DNA from: Linyphia triangularis
Lineage: Eukaryota; Arthropoda; Arachnida; Araneae; Linyphiidae
Length of the DNA: 64,000 bases
Direction of reading: 5' to 3'
NCBI GenBank assembly: GCA_963978545.1
Contig: OZ021726.1
Location: 53,737,959 to 53,801,958, forward strand
The position numbers were made by a program, and so were the translations under genes. Shown here in pieces: positions 35,431 to 47,400 of this stretch (positions within the stretch are counted from its first letter, which is position 1; the number at the start of each line of letters is the position of its first letter). The notes beneath the pieces are model-generated. The model ran no database searches. It saw nothing but the letters and a program-made list of their open reading frames with translations, and had not been told where the DNA came from.

Positions 35431-38400
35431 GTATGGACTGGTTGCTTAAAAAACAACAACTTGTTTTTCCTCAGTTAACAAAGCAGTTGTTTCTTCAAAC
35501 TTATTTTCCCTCAGTTAATTTTTTAAACAAAAATATTATTCTTTGATGTGTTAAGAGCGCCATCTATAGGATATTTTTATTCTCTCTCCACCTTATTTAA
35601 TACTAAAGTATCGCAACACTAATAGTCACAAATATGTCTCAGGATACAAGCTATTATACAATATAATAAAACACAATATAAACTATTAATGCTCCAATTC
35701 GTAAAAGTGTCAATGATTTTACAATTCTGAGAAACTGAAACTTAAAATTAGAGTCAGTTTTTAAACACAGTTTATTTTTCATCTTCATCCATTAAAAAAT
35801 CTAACTAAATAACAAAACCGGCAGGTTTATTTGGTACACTGAGTATAAACCGACACCCAATTTCTTTAAACGCGTTGTTACTTGAAAACATACATTGTTA
35901 CTTGAAAATATACAAAAATGCAACACACTTTTAATGCGTACTAAACACGTCCCAAATATTTCTTTACTTAGTAATTGATCCATACCTCATCTTTAATTGA
36001 TAATTTGCACACACACATGTTGTAACTTAGAACTTTCATATGCAAGTTCATCTATTTTATAACTATCACAGTTACACATTCCTGCTAATGATCACGTAAA
36101 TTTGCAGGTCCCATGATGCGACAGAATCTTCTTCCTACTCCAGTGGCGGTCGCGAATTGTCCACTAGTTCCTCCAGCAGTAGCATGGACATCCATGAACT
36201 GAGCAACAACCTACGAGAGTTTCACTACAGGGGTCGAGGGTCATTGGATTCTGGGTCTTCCACCCTTCCCTTCACTTTAACCCAGCACAGAAAGGTGGTG
36301 CTTCCACCCCACAAGTTCGCTGGACCACCTTCCTCAGGTACCACCTTGCAGAATGGAAAGTCTGCCATGTCTGGATCTGAAGAATGTCTGAGACCTGTGA
36401 ATTTGTATGGGACCACTGGAAGTGGGGGTGAACCGTGCCAGTCGTCCCCTAACAGGAGACATTCTTCGTATGGGGATGTGCCTCCCCTGGATGGAAATGT
36501 CCTCAGGAAGGTGGCATCCTTGACGCTGGATAAGGCCACTATTGACTCGAAGGTCAACAGGCCAAAGTTCGTTCCGGAGAAGTTAGACTTTAGCCTGTAC
36601 GAAAAATTTGAAGGTAAGCTAAGATTTTGGTGCTTTTCTCGTTTCATTTCATTTCTGCATTGAGCAGTTAATTGAAATTTTTTTTAAATTTGGCCTGTAT
36701 ACAGTATCTCAGCCATAAAAATTCCGACAGCGCGAAAAATGTACAAATTTCAGGGACATTTAAATCTAGTAAATAACTTGTTTAAAATTAGAAAAATACC
36801 AAATTGAAAAGATTCTTTAAAAGAATTCCAATGTAGGAAGCAATGACTTTCATATTAAAATTCTGCACTTATGTATGACAAATTTCTATAGATTAAACTG
36901 TCATTTATTGTATTTTTTCGAATAGTTATAAAAGAAATTCATAATTGTATTTAAGACCCCAAACTACATTGTTGTTCTATTACAATGTCTCCTCCGTACT
37001 AATTTTTGAAAGTTTCTATTTTAATAGGATAAATTTAAAAAAGGGATTTTGTTTTGCATTTATTTAGTAAACTTTAAAGACGTTCGTTTTCCAACTTTTA
37101 GCGTCTTTATCAAATTTTTCCTGAGAATTTTTAGAGCCGTTTTTTAGCAATAAAAAAAACCCCTTAAATTTTCAATGCCAGCTACCTCTGCGCATGCGTA
37201 ACTTTGACGAAAACTTTAGGGAAAGACCCCATGCCTATCAGTGACCCGTAGACAAAAGCATCGTGGGTCAACCTGTTCGGGAGTTATGCTGACTGCGGTC
37301 AAACATTTTTTCTAAACCATTTTTTTGGACTCACAGGACTTTCCAATGTGGAAATAGGGGAGAGGGGGGACCGATTTTTGTTGTTGTTTGACCTTATTTA
37401 ACTATTATTGAAAGTAAAAATAAAACTCGGTAGGAAGGGATATCAAACAAGCCATAAAGAGATTTCAATAAAAAGATGCGCTTAGTTAAGAAACCTTATA
37501 AGTCGCGAAACGAAACCCAACGAGATCACCACTTGAGAGGGAGTTCTATTTCTATTCTAACCTATTTTTAATTGGGTTTTGAGTATTTAGTTAGATTTAA
37601 CTATTAGTTTGCATTTTAGAGTGAAAACAAAAATAAGTTAATTTTCTGTGCTGTCTACTTTATGACTTATGACATTAATTTTTTTTTACAAAGCTCCTAA
37701 AATTTTATCTAGTAAAGCAAATTTATCACGACTTCGAATTACAACCCTCAAAAATTATAAAGGGTGTAAAATGTTCCAAATGTAGAATACCGCAATACGT
37801 TATTTCTCATAAAGCCACTATTCCTTAAATTAGTGCAAATGTTCCCAAAGCTGTAAAAAGTAAAACTGTAAAATATTTTAAATGTGGAATATTACAATGT
37901 ATTACTTCCCATAAAACCAGGATACTGATGATACTTCATCGATATCTTCTATTATTTAATTCTGACTACTCCACAGCACGTTACGATTATCATCGGTTTA
38001 ATTATAGTTACGATGTGCAAAATTAATGACAGAATTCTTTACTTTTGTTTTAAAAACTATCTAGAAAGAGGTAACAGTTTTCATTAACCTTTCAGTCATC
38101 GCGAAAAGGTTACCAAGTTTTGTAATCGATCTGGGGTAACAGGTGATTAACAGGTCTTTTTATCCAGCTACTGGTTACCAAACTTTTTTTTTCCCGGATA
38201 AATGCATTAACGTGATTTATAGCTAGGCTTGAAAATGCTTGAATAATTTTCTTTCTAAAAAACTCACAAGTAATGGCCTATTCATTAAAATTTTTTATTG
38301 ATTTAATTTATGTTTTAAGGGGTAATTTTTGTCTTCAAAATGTTAAAGTACTTTTAGAGCTGACGTTTTTGACAATCTATATCAATTTTGAAAATATACT

Positions 38401-41400
38401 TAACTTTTTTCTCTCAAGATTAACAGATTTTGTTGTTGTTGTTGTTCTCCTCTTTATGATTCTTTTCCGGAAGATCATTTTTGGAAATTGTCGTTATTAG
38501 AAAATTTTGAAGATCTTATACTTTTTAACAAATTGTTCTTAGTTTTTGATACAACTCTTGAATGAACACAAATTTACTTCCAAGAATTTTTTTTCCTAAT
38601 AATTATCTGTGTGTAATAACACTCTAGGGGACTGATATAACACCATTATTGTATTTTCATAGTTTTCCGTCTTTTTTTAAATCTTTTATATTAATTTTGA
38701 TTTTGTTTATTTGTGTGTATGTGGCAGACAAATCTGTGGAGGGATAATTATCCCACTTGCCATCATCTAATAGATCTGAAACTTAGCTGATAGATGCGTT
38801 GTCGATGAGAATGTGTTATATCAAATTTTTGGGCTATTTTTAAAAGGCTGCTTTTACACTATTACCTCTTCGAATGACTAATTAATCCATTTGCTATCTT
38901 AAATCATGCTGAAACTTGGCAGATAAACGCGTTGTTGATGATAATGCATTTTAACAAGTTTTGGGATACAGAATCCATGGTTTTTTTCGTAGTGGTAAAA
39001 CACTATGAAAAGTCGATCGGTACTATTGAAAATCTCTTAAATAATTTTCAATTGCACATAAAATTATGCTATGCATCTAAAAGATTTACATTAAAAAATT
39101 TGTTTTTATGGGTTACATTTTTAAAATGTGTGTTTTAAATCTTATGCATTTTAGACACCACCCTTTTCATAATTATACTGATTAAACCCTATTAAATGAT
39201 CTTGATACCAGAACTATCTCAACGTGAAGCTATGATGCTTAGTTTTTGCGTGTAATTCTTTTCTGTATGATTTTTGACAAACCAAATATGTAGCATGTAA
39301 CAGAGTGGCCACAGAACCTGGAAATCAGGGAAATGTCAGAGAACTTTCTGATTCTGGAAAAAATCATGGAAATGTCAAGAACTTTTTTAAAGTTTCACGA
39401 AAATCAGAGAAAATTGCTATCATTGTTTTGAAGGTACGTTTCCCGTTCATCCGTATTTTGGCGCCATTTACCTCTGAAAATTGTGGCGGTTACCATTAGA
39501 ATTTTAATGTTACGTATTAATTTTATGTGATACATGTTCTATTGTGTCTACATATCTGGAAAACTTGGAAAAGTTAGGGAAATTTGAAAAAAGTTTGCCG
39601 TGAAATCTGAGAAGTTTTTAGAGATCTACCAGAGGAACCAAGGAATTTTTTTAGAAATCTGGCAGGGAAATCAGGGAATTATAAGGGAACTTTTTTGCCT
39701 GAATTTTGTGACCACCCTGAATAAATTGTTCCACAATAAGATGTATACGTGTTTGAAGGAAGAAAACCGGGATGGCACTAAGTCATCTTACTTCATGAGC
39801 GGAGATTGTGTAATCGAAAAAAATGTCCCCTCCCTTATATTACTTTTAACATATAAACTAGAAGCTGAAGTCTATCTCTATATTGTATTTAGAGCTCAAT
39901 CCTATCCATCAAATATTAAGGTAGTCTAATGGACCTGTGTGCAGCCTGCGTATTTAAGGTTTCTTAGAGGAGTTACATTTTTTTGAAGTTCATCAGAATT
40001 AAATGTTCTATTCTATTGCTGGAGATTGTAATGGAACTTGATTTGGAGAGCAGAACTCGGCACGGCATGTCTCGTGTAGCTGGTCGGTCTGATGATAAAT
40101 CGTATCCCGTACATCCATGAGTATCCAATTGAGCTTTTTCTTAACATTTATGTTCGATTTATTATTAAATAATGAAGGAAATTGTTTAAAGTGGAGAACA
40201 ACATCTTTAAAACTGTAATATATTTATTGTAATTTAAGTACGATCTGAGTAGAAGGGTTATTGCCCGACTGAGTCGACTCCGAGTAGTAATCTCTCTCAT
40301 AGAGTAACAATTAACACAATGTGCAGTTGTAAATTAAGTATTCGTCAGAAGTAGTGCTCTTAGCCTTTAAGTTATTGATAAATGAGAGTTTGATAATTTA
40401 TTCAATCATTATCAATCAATTAAAATTGATAGCAAATAGAAAAAATTACAGCATTGTTTGTGTTTTACTTTTATAAAATAGTTGGCCGTCTCTGCAACGT
40501 ATTTTTAATGTTTTCACTGTTCACAAAAGTTTACATTTTATGTATGAATTGGGTGAAAGTCATTAACTTATAAATGCTAAATATTATGAATAATAAAGTG
40601 GTTGAGTGAATAATTAAATTAGAATAACACATTTCACTTAGATTTATTCCGAGGAAAAAAATGGTTAAGGTGTATGAACTAGAAATTATTTGTCAAACTC
40701 TGTACTTTTTTTTATATATATAGTTAACCAGTGGTAGAAGTGAGGAAAAAAATATGTGGAGAGAGATGCCCAAGAGTTGGTGACAAATATGCCCCCCCCC
40801 CCCCTCTCAACGATACATTTTTATAATTTCGTAACTTATAATAAAAATATTAATTAGTAAGGAAATAATTTATACTTCCTAACACTAACATTGATTAAGG
40901 GTCGAAAATTTATTATTATTTTAATGAATATTCTACGACTTAGTTTTTTACTTTGAAGTAAGAGATAAAGGGAAGTAATAATTACACATTATATACATAA
41001 CTGTTTATTTAGATTTAAATAGTGCTTCAAATGTGCATACTTTCATGAAATTAAATTAATAGGTAACTCTAAAACTTTTTTTTAAAAATACAGTATTTTT
41101 TTTTTCTTTTTTCTTTGTAGAAATTTAAAATTAAAAGGAAGTTTCTCCAAAGTTAAAAGTTGACCAAATGTTCACAGTATTTGTTAATAAAAATACTTGT
41201 ATCTTTATACAAAATAGTATAATACGTTTTTATAATAGTGTGATATACATGTACCATATTTTTTTTTTTTTTTTACATTTGAAAACTTTAACTCACTTTT
41301 TCTCAGTGTCACTGTTAAAGTTAATTTTTTTTACTAGTTTTTAGAAGGAATGAGTGTTTTTAAAAGTGGGGGGATAGATTTCAGTGGATTTAGAAGTGGG

Positions 41401-44400
41401 GGAGGCATGGGTATTTTCTTGAAAAGTGGAGGGACGCGTCACCCCGCGTCTACCCACACTTCTAGCACTGTAGTTAACAAAAGGTATACTTTTTCATATT
41501 GTTCCTCAAATTGTGGATCACCATCCACTGGCTGATTGTGACCCAATTTTCGGAGGGTCGTTAAATATTATTGATTTCTCCAACTTTCTTTAAATTGTTC
41601 TCTTAAAATATTAAAATCATTAAATTTTATGATTTTTTAAGAACTTGAATTTTTTTTTTTTTTTTTTAATTGCATTTTTGTAATAGTTTATCAATAAATG
41701 TCAGAAAGAATACAATTTTAAGTTTGATGACTTTTGCTAATAACATAAAGCCTTCAATGTCTAACTTAAAATAGTTCAATAGTGATATTAAATTAATTAA
41801 ATTCCTAATATTTTTTTGTACGTAGGATTAAAATGTGGCAAGTTTTCGAAATGTTAAAAAAAATTCTACTCTTCTAAGTAAAATTAATGCCAACTTTAAA
41901 TTAATTGCAACATTTTCTTTTAAACTTACCATTGCAAAATTTAACTTAATTATTAATAGGGATTCAGTCTTGAAAAATAATTGCGACTTTCAACTTGCAT
42001 TCATTCACTAAAAAAAACCTACCATATTTAGTTACCTAAGACTCGTCAAAATTGAACCCCTGACACTTTTAATCATAAAATAAATCATTCTAATAAAAGA
42101 TTAAAAAAATGTGCTTCCCAATTTCTGCATTTGGGAAAATTGGAAGGTAAATAACCCCCAAAACCTCCATTTTAGTCCATGAAGTAAATTATTAAAAAAG
42201 CTGCAAATTCCTGTGTGTATTGATTATCATTTTTTTATGGCTGAACAACAATTAGTTCCTACCAATTAAAAAGTAATCTTATTTTATACTCAAGCTCGAC
42301 AAAGTTCATATTCACTTTGAAGTAAAGTTAAGTAGGCAGGGTTCCAACGGTCATTAAAAGTGCTTAATATTTTTTAAACTTGTTTTCCAGACGTTGTTTT
42401 CCTTAGAAGTACGTGAAAATGCTTAAAGGTCCTTAAAAGTAATTGAAAATGCTTAGAGGTTCTTAAAAGTACTTGATTTTTTCTCTGATTCAAAATTTTC
42501 TTGTCTATTTGTATTACGCATGCATCAATTTGTACATCGTTTGGATCATATTTGCTGATGTTTGGAGTAGAAATTAAATGGTTTTAGTAACACTCTGTAC
42601 TCTATGAGATGAATATGCAGGAGATTAGTTTTATGTTTTGAAAACTGAAAGATCAAAACCCATCATCAAAGTCTGTCTATAAGGCAAAATGCAAATTGTG
42701 TATGAAAGATTTTGTTATTAACGCTCTGGGTAAAGCAGCTGTAAAGTCACACATTAAAGACCTGATGCGTGAAAATAAACTCTCAAAGGTCCTTAAAAAA
42801 TATTATTTAGGTCCTTAAAAGGTCTTGAAAAGTCATTGATTTTCATTTTATTGTTTCAATGGGAACCCTGGTAGGTGTCTAAAAGATGCCTCTCTCCCCT
42901 CCCCCTTTTAATTTCAGTGGATAATAATCAAAAGTAGAAACTGTTCTGTACAACTCGAGGATATTGTGGTGAAATTCTCTTAACCTATTTTAACATTCTA
43001 AAAGACGCAATTATAAAACGCTGATGTAACAATTTTTTTTTTATTTACCATCCTCGTTACAAAATGTTGGGCCTGAACCCAAACATTGTATGCCATTAAG
43101 GCCAATACAATTTGCAGCTCAACAGACTGCGGCTCTCCTGGTCGGAACCTAAGAGATCTCTCCTTCTTCCACGCAAGGCAGTGAAGTACTTTTCAAGTGG
43201 CTGGCCATCTGGGTTGGTTGGTTGGTTGTATTCAGATTATCTGGCGCCGTCAGCAACACGAGGGCTATAATGCGCCGAAACATTTGTCATTAGACAAGCC
43301 AACATACATTTACAAACACTCATGCCTAACACGTGACTCGAACCCGCAACCTCGTGGTCTAGAAGCTAGCACGCTAACCACTATACCGTTTGGTCGGCCT
43401 GGCCATCTGGGAAACATTCATGATAGATAAAGGAAATAAAAATTTAAAAACCCAGTTTAGAAAAAAAAATATGAAGTTTTTTTTTAAGTGTATTTTAGTT
43501 ATGGCAATTGGATTACCTATTTTATATTAAAATAGGTTTTTTTATTTTAAAAATTTGAATTTGTGTAAAATTATAATTTTTTTTACAGAAGTCTAAAATT
43601 TATCATAATTCAATTTGCAATTTTTTATGCTAATTTATTCATGAGTATCAATAAGATGAATTTTTCTTAATCATAATTAGATTTTTTTTAAAAAGACGAG
43701 TTTTAACTCCAAAACTTAAAGTAATATTTCACCAATTTTTTTAAAGAATTCTGAAAAAATTTCAAATTTATACATCTTTATAATTCCAAAGGACAAATCG
43801 AAGAAATATATTTAAAAGAAATGCCAGTAAAAATTTTCTCGCTTTTATGATATACAGTTCTAAAAATCTCAAAAGACGTGGGAAATACATCCCCAAATAT
43901 ACTTTTATAATATACAGTTCTAAAAATCTCAAAAGACGTGGGAAATAAATCACCAAAAAAACTGGACTTGGAATAGAATGGTTGAAAAGTAACTGTCATG
44001 GTGCTAATTCAGGGTGGATACAAAATTCAAGAAAAAAAGTTCCCTGAATAATTACCCGATTTCTCTGATAGATTTCTAAAAAAATTCCCTAATTTTATGG
44101 CAAACTTTTTTTTTCAAATTTTCCTAACTTTTTCAGATTTTCTTAATGTGTAAAAACCTTGATCAAATATAACATGTATGCTGAAGAGGTTATTCGCCAA
44201 CTTTTTAAAAATAGTTTTGGTGGTGATGAAAAGTTTAAATTATTCTGTAATATTAAATTTTTAACGGTTACCACCACCATTTCCAGGGTGAATGGTGCCA
44301 AAATACGGATGAACGTAAAACATACCTACAAAACAATGATAGAAAATTTCCCTGATTTATTTGGAATGTAAAAGAATTGCCTGACATTTCCCTGATTTTT

Positions 44401-47400
44401 TCCAAAATCAAAAAGCTCCCTGACCTTTCCCTGATTTCCAGGTTTTTTGGCCACTCTGTAATTATTCAATATTAAAATTGTAATTTAGGTTAAATTTAAT
44501 GTATGATATCTTTCAACTCAGATCAAGCAGTATGATTTTTTAAAACAATAAAAAATGCGAAAATTATCCAATCTATAACCCTCTTAATAAGTATAGCTAT
44601 TAGAGGTCGGAAATATCGATCAAAATAAATATCGATATTATATCGTTGCATAGAAAAAAATATCGATATATCGATACATGGTTCTTTTAAAATTTTGCAA
44701 GAAACAAAGTTTTTCGGGGCAAATTTCTACTTTTCATGATTACTTTTTTGTAAGGTGAGTACTTTTTCAACTGAAATGGATTTATTACAAAAAAAAAAGT
44801 TATATTTTCTCTTAATTGGTGCAGTGATTTTAAGTAGAATTTATATAATTTTCAATAGCTTTTAAGTGTAGGGCAAAATATTGATTATTGGTGATATTTT
44901 AACTGTCTCTCAGCCACGTTCAAACTTTAGTTTTGAAATTTTTGAAAAGGGAATAAAGAAAATCGAAAAAACACATGGAACTACAAAACGATCATCAAAA
45001 AACTAAAAATGTTTAAAAATATCGATATATCAGTGCCTTTTATCGATATTTTTAATATCAATATTTTTAATATCAATATTTTTTTAGAAATATCGATAAA
45101 AATATCGTAGTATCGATATATCTCCGACCTCTAATAGCTATCCATGCATACGAATGATAAAAAAAATCATACATTATTTTAAAAATAAATTAACTTTTCA
45201 ATTCCTCAAACCATCCAAGTACTTACATGCCTAGTGTACGGTCACGGAACGTTTGGCGTTTGAGTTCACACACTTGACGAATTTTTACTTAGTTTGTATG
45301 ATTTCTTCCCTTTTTTTTTAATTCGCTTGTAAATTTAAAATAATGAACAAAAAAGAATCAACGATACGAAAATACTCTTTAAATTTCGACAGTGTTAAGC
45401 TGAAATAAACATAGTTGCATGATTTTCTAATGCGTATAGAAAAGTGTTGTGATTAAAGTATAATTTTCATCATAAACAATATTTATAAATATAATCCCAG
45501 GTAGCCTTTTACAACTTAAGTTTCAAAACAATATCAATAACTCGAAGCATTTCTCTTTTAAAAATGCATTAAAAAGATTTTGAAATCTTACAAAACTGAA
45601 GAATTTATTTTTTTCTTTTTTTTAAATTTAGTTTTGTTGTTAGAAAACTTTTCTTTGTAGTTCTTGAAAAGATAAAGGGCATTCTTCTTTCCGACATGAA
45701 AAGAAGTTTTACCAAACACGTCCAATAAAAATTGTTTTCGGGTTCTTTTTAATGTCATAATTTTCTTGAAATCCTTTTACTACATTCCGGTTTTATTTGA
45801 TTTCTTCGCAGGGAACTTTACTTCTAAAAATACCTACATTCTCTTTTAAACTTACTGACGAGCATTGTTTTTTAACTTTAACTTGAAAATGATCCCCTCT
45901 TGAAACGGTTTTATTTAGAGCGAAGTGTAATGTTATCACTTTCTAGTAAATTAGTTTCTTATCATGGCTACGATAGCATTTGTTTCAATTTTAAATTAAA
46001 CACGTACACATTTTTCGAAATTAAATAAAAAAAAATTATTGCTTCGAGCTCTTCTTTTTGCCCCGGTTATTTGTTGGTCAGATGTTTGTTGCCTTAAGCC
46101 GGATTTACACGCTACCAGTCGGGCCTACCAGTTTTATGTTTTGAAAACTGAAAGATCAAAACCCATCATCAAAGTCTGTCTATAAGGCAAAATGCAAATT
46201 GTGTATGAAAGATTTTGTTATTAACGCTCTGGGTAAAGCAGCTGTAAAGTCACACATTAAAGACCTGATGCGTGAAAATAAACTCTCAAAGGTCCTTAAA
46301 AAATATTATTTAGGTCCTTAAAAGGTCTTGAAAAGTCATTGATTTTCATTTTATTGTTTCAATGGGAACCCTGGTAGGTGTCTAAAAGATGCCTCTCTCC
46401 CCTCCCCCTTTTAATTTCAGTGGATAATAATCAAAAGTAGAAACTGTTCTGTACAACTCGAGGATATTGTGGTGAAATTCTCTTAACCTATTTTAACATT
46501 CTAAAAGACGCAATTATAAAACGCTGATGTAACAATTTTTTTTTTATTTACCATCCTCGTTACAAAATGTTGGGCCTGAACCCAAACATTGTATGCCATT
46601 AAGGCCAATACAATTTGCAGCTCAACAGACTGCGGCTCTCCTGGTCGGAACCTAAGAGATCTCTCCTTCTTCCACGCAAGGCAGTGAAGTACTTTTCAAG
46701 TGGCTGGCCATCTGGGTTGGTTGGTTGGTTGTATTCAGATTATCTGGCGCCGTCAGCAACACGAGGGCTATAATGCGCCGAAACATTTGTCATTAGACAA
46801 GCCAACATACATTTACAAACACTCATGCCTAACACGTGACTCGAACCCGCAACCTCGTGGTCTAGAAGCTAGCACGCTAACCACTATACCGTTTGGTCGG
46901 CCTGGCCATCTGGGAAACATTCATGATAGATAAAGGAAATAAAAATTTAAAAACCCAGTGTAGAAAAAAAAATATGAAGTTTTTTTTTAAGTGTATTTTA
47001 GTTATGGCAATTGGATTACCTATTTTATATTAAAATAGGTTTTTTTATTTTAAAAATTTGAATTTGTGTAAAATTATAATTTTTTTTACAGAAGTCTAAA
47101 ATTTATCATAATTCAATTTGCAATTTTTTATGCTAATTTATTCATAAGTATCAATAAGATGAATTTTTCTTAATCATAATTAGATTTTTTTTAAAAAGAC
47201 GAGTTTTAACTCCAAAACTTAAAGTAATATTTCACCAATTTTTTTAAAGAATTCTGAAAAAATTTCAAATTTATACATCTTTATAATTCCAAAGGACAAA
47301 TCGAAGAAATATATTTAAAAGAAATGCCAGTAAAAATTTTCTCGCTTTTATGATATACAGTTCTAAAAATCTCAAAAGACGTGGGAAATACATCCCCAAA

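Larger units (their letters stand above)
42627..46129 (+). repeat. Tandem duplication, left unit (3503 bp)
   Basis: Repeats at a constant offset of 3503 in 46130-49815, with only scattered single-base differences by eye (about 99% identity). It contains the right half of the hAT-like element, an S1 SINE, a 60-bp tandem pair, a family D element, a hAT MITE and the first 33 bases of a Harbinger-type MITE. The left breakpoint is at AGTTT (42627-42631). Confidence 0.93.

Noticed and set aside
36225..36647. 140-residue minus-strand frame over exon 2 of the second gene
   Set aside because: Antisense shadow of a coding exon.
43768..43999. Repeated 60-73-residue frames with FPTSFEIFRTVYYKS twice
   Set aside because: Caused by the 60-bp tandem pair and repeated in the right duplication unit. 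No start context or conservation evidence.
44159..44371. 70-residue frame, also at 47662-47874
   Set aside because: Lies inside the family D mobile element. The duplicate exists only because of the segmental duplication.
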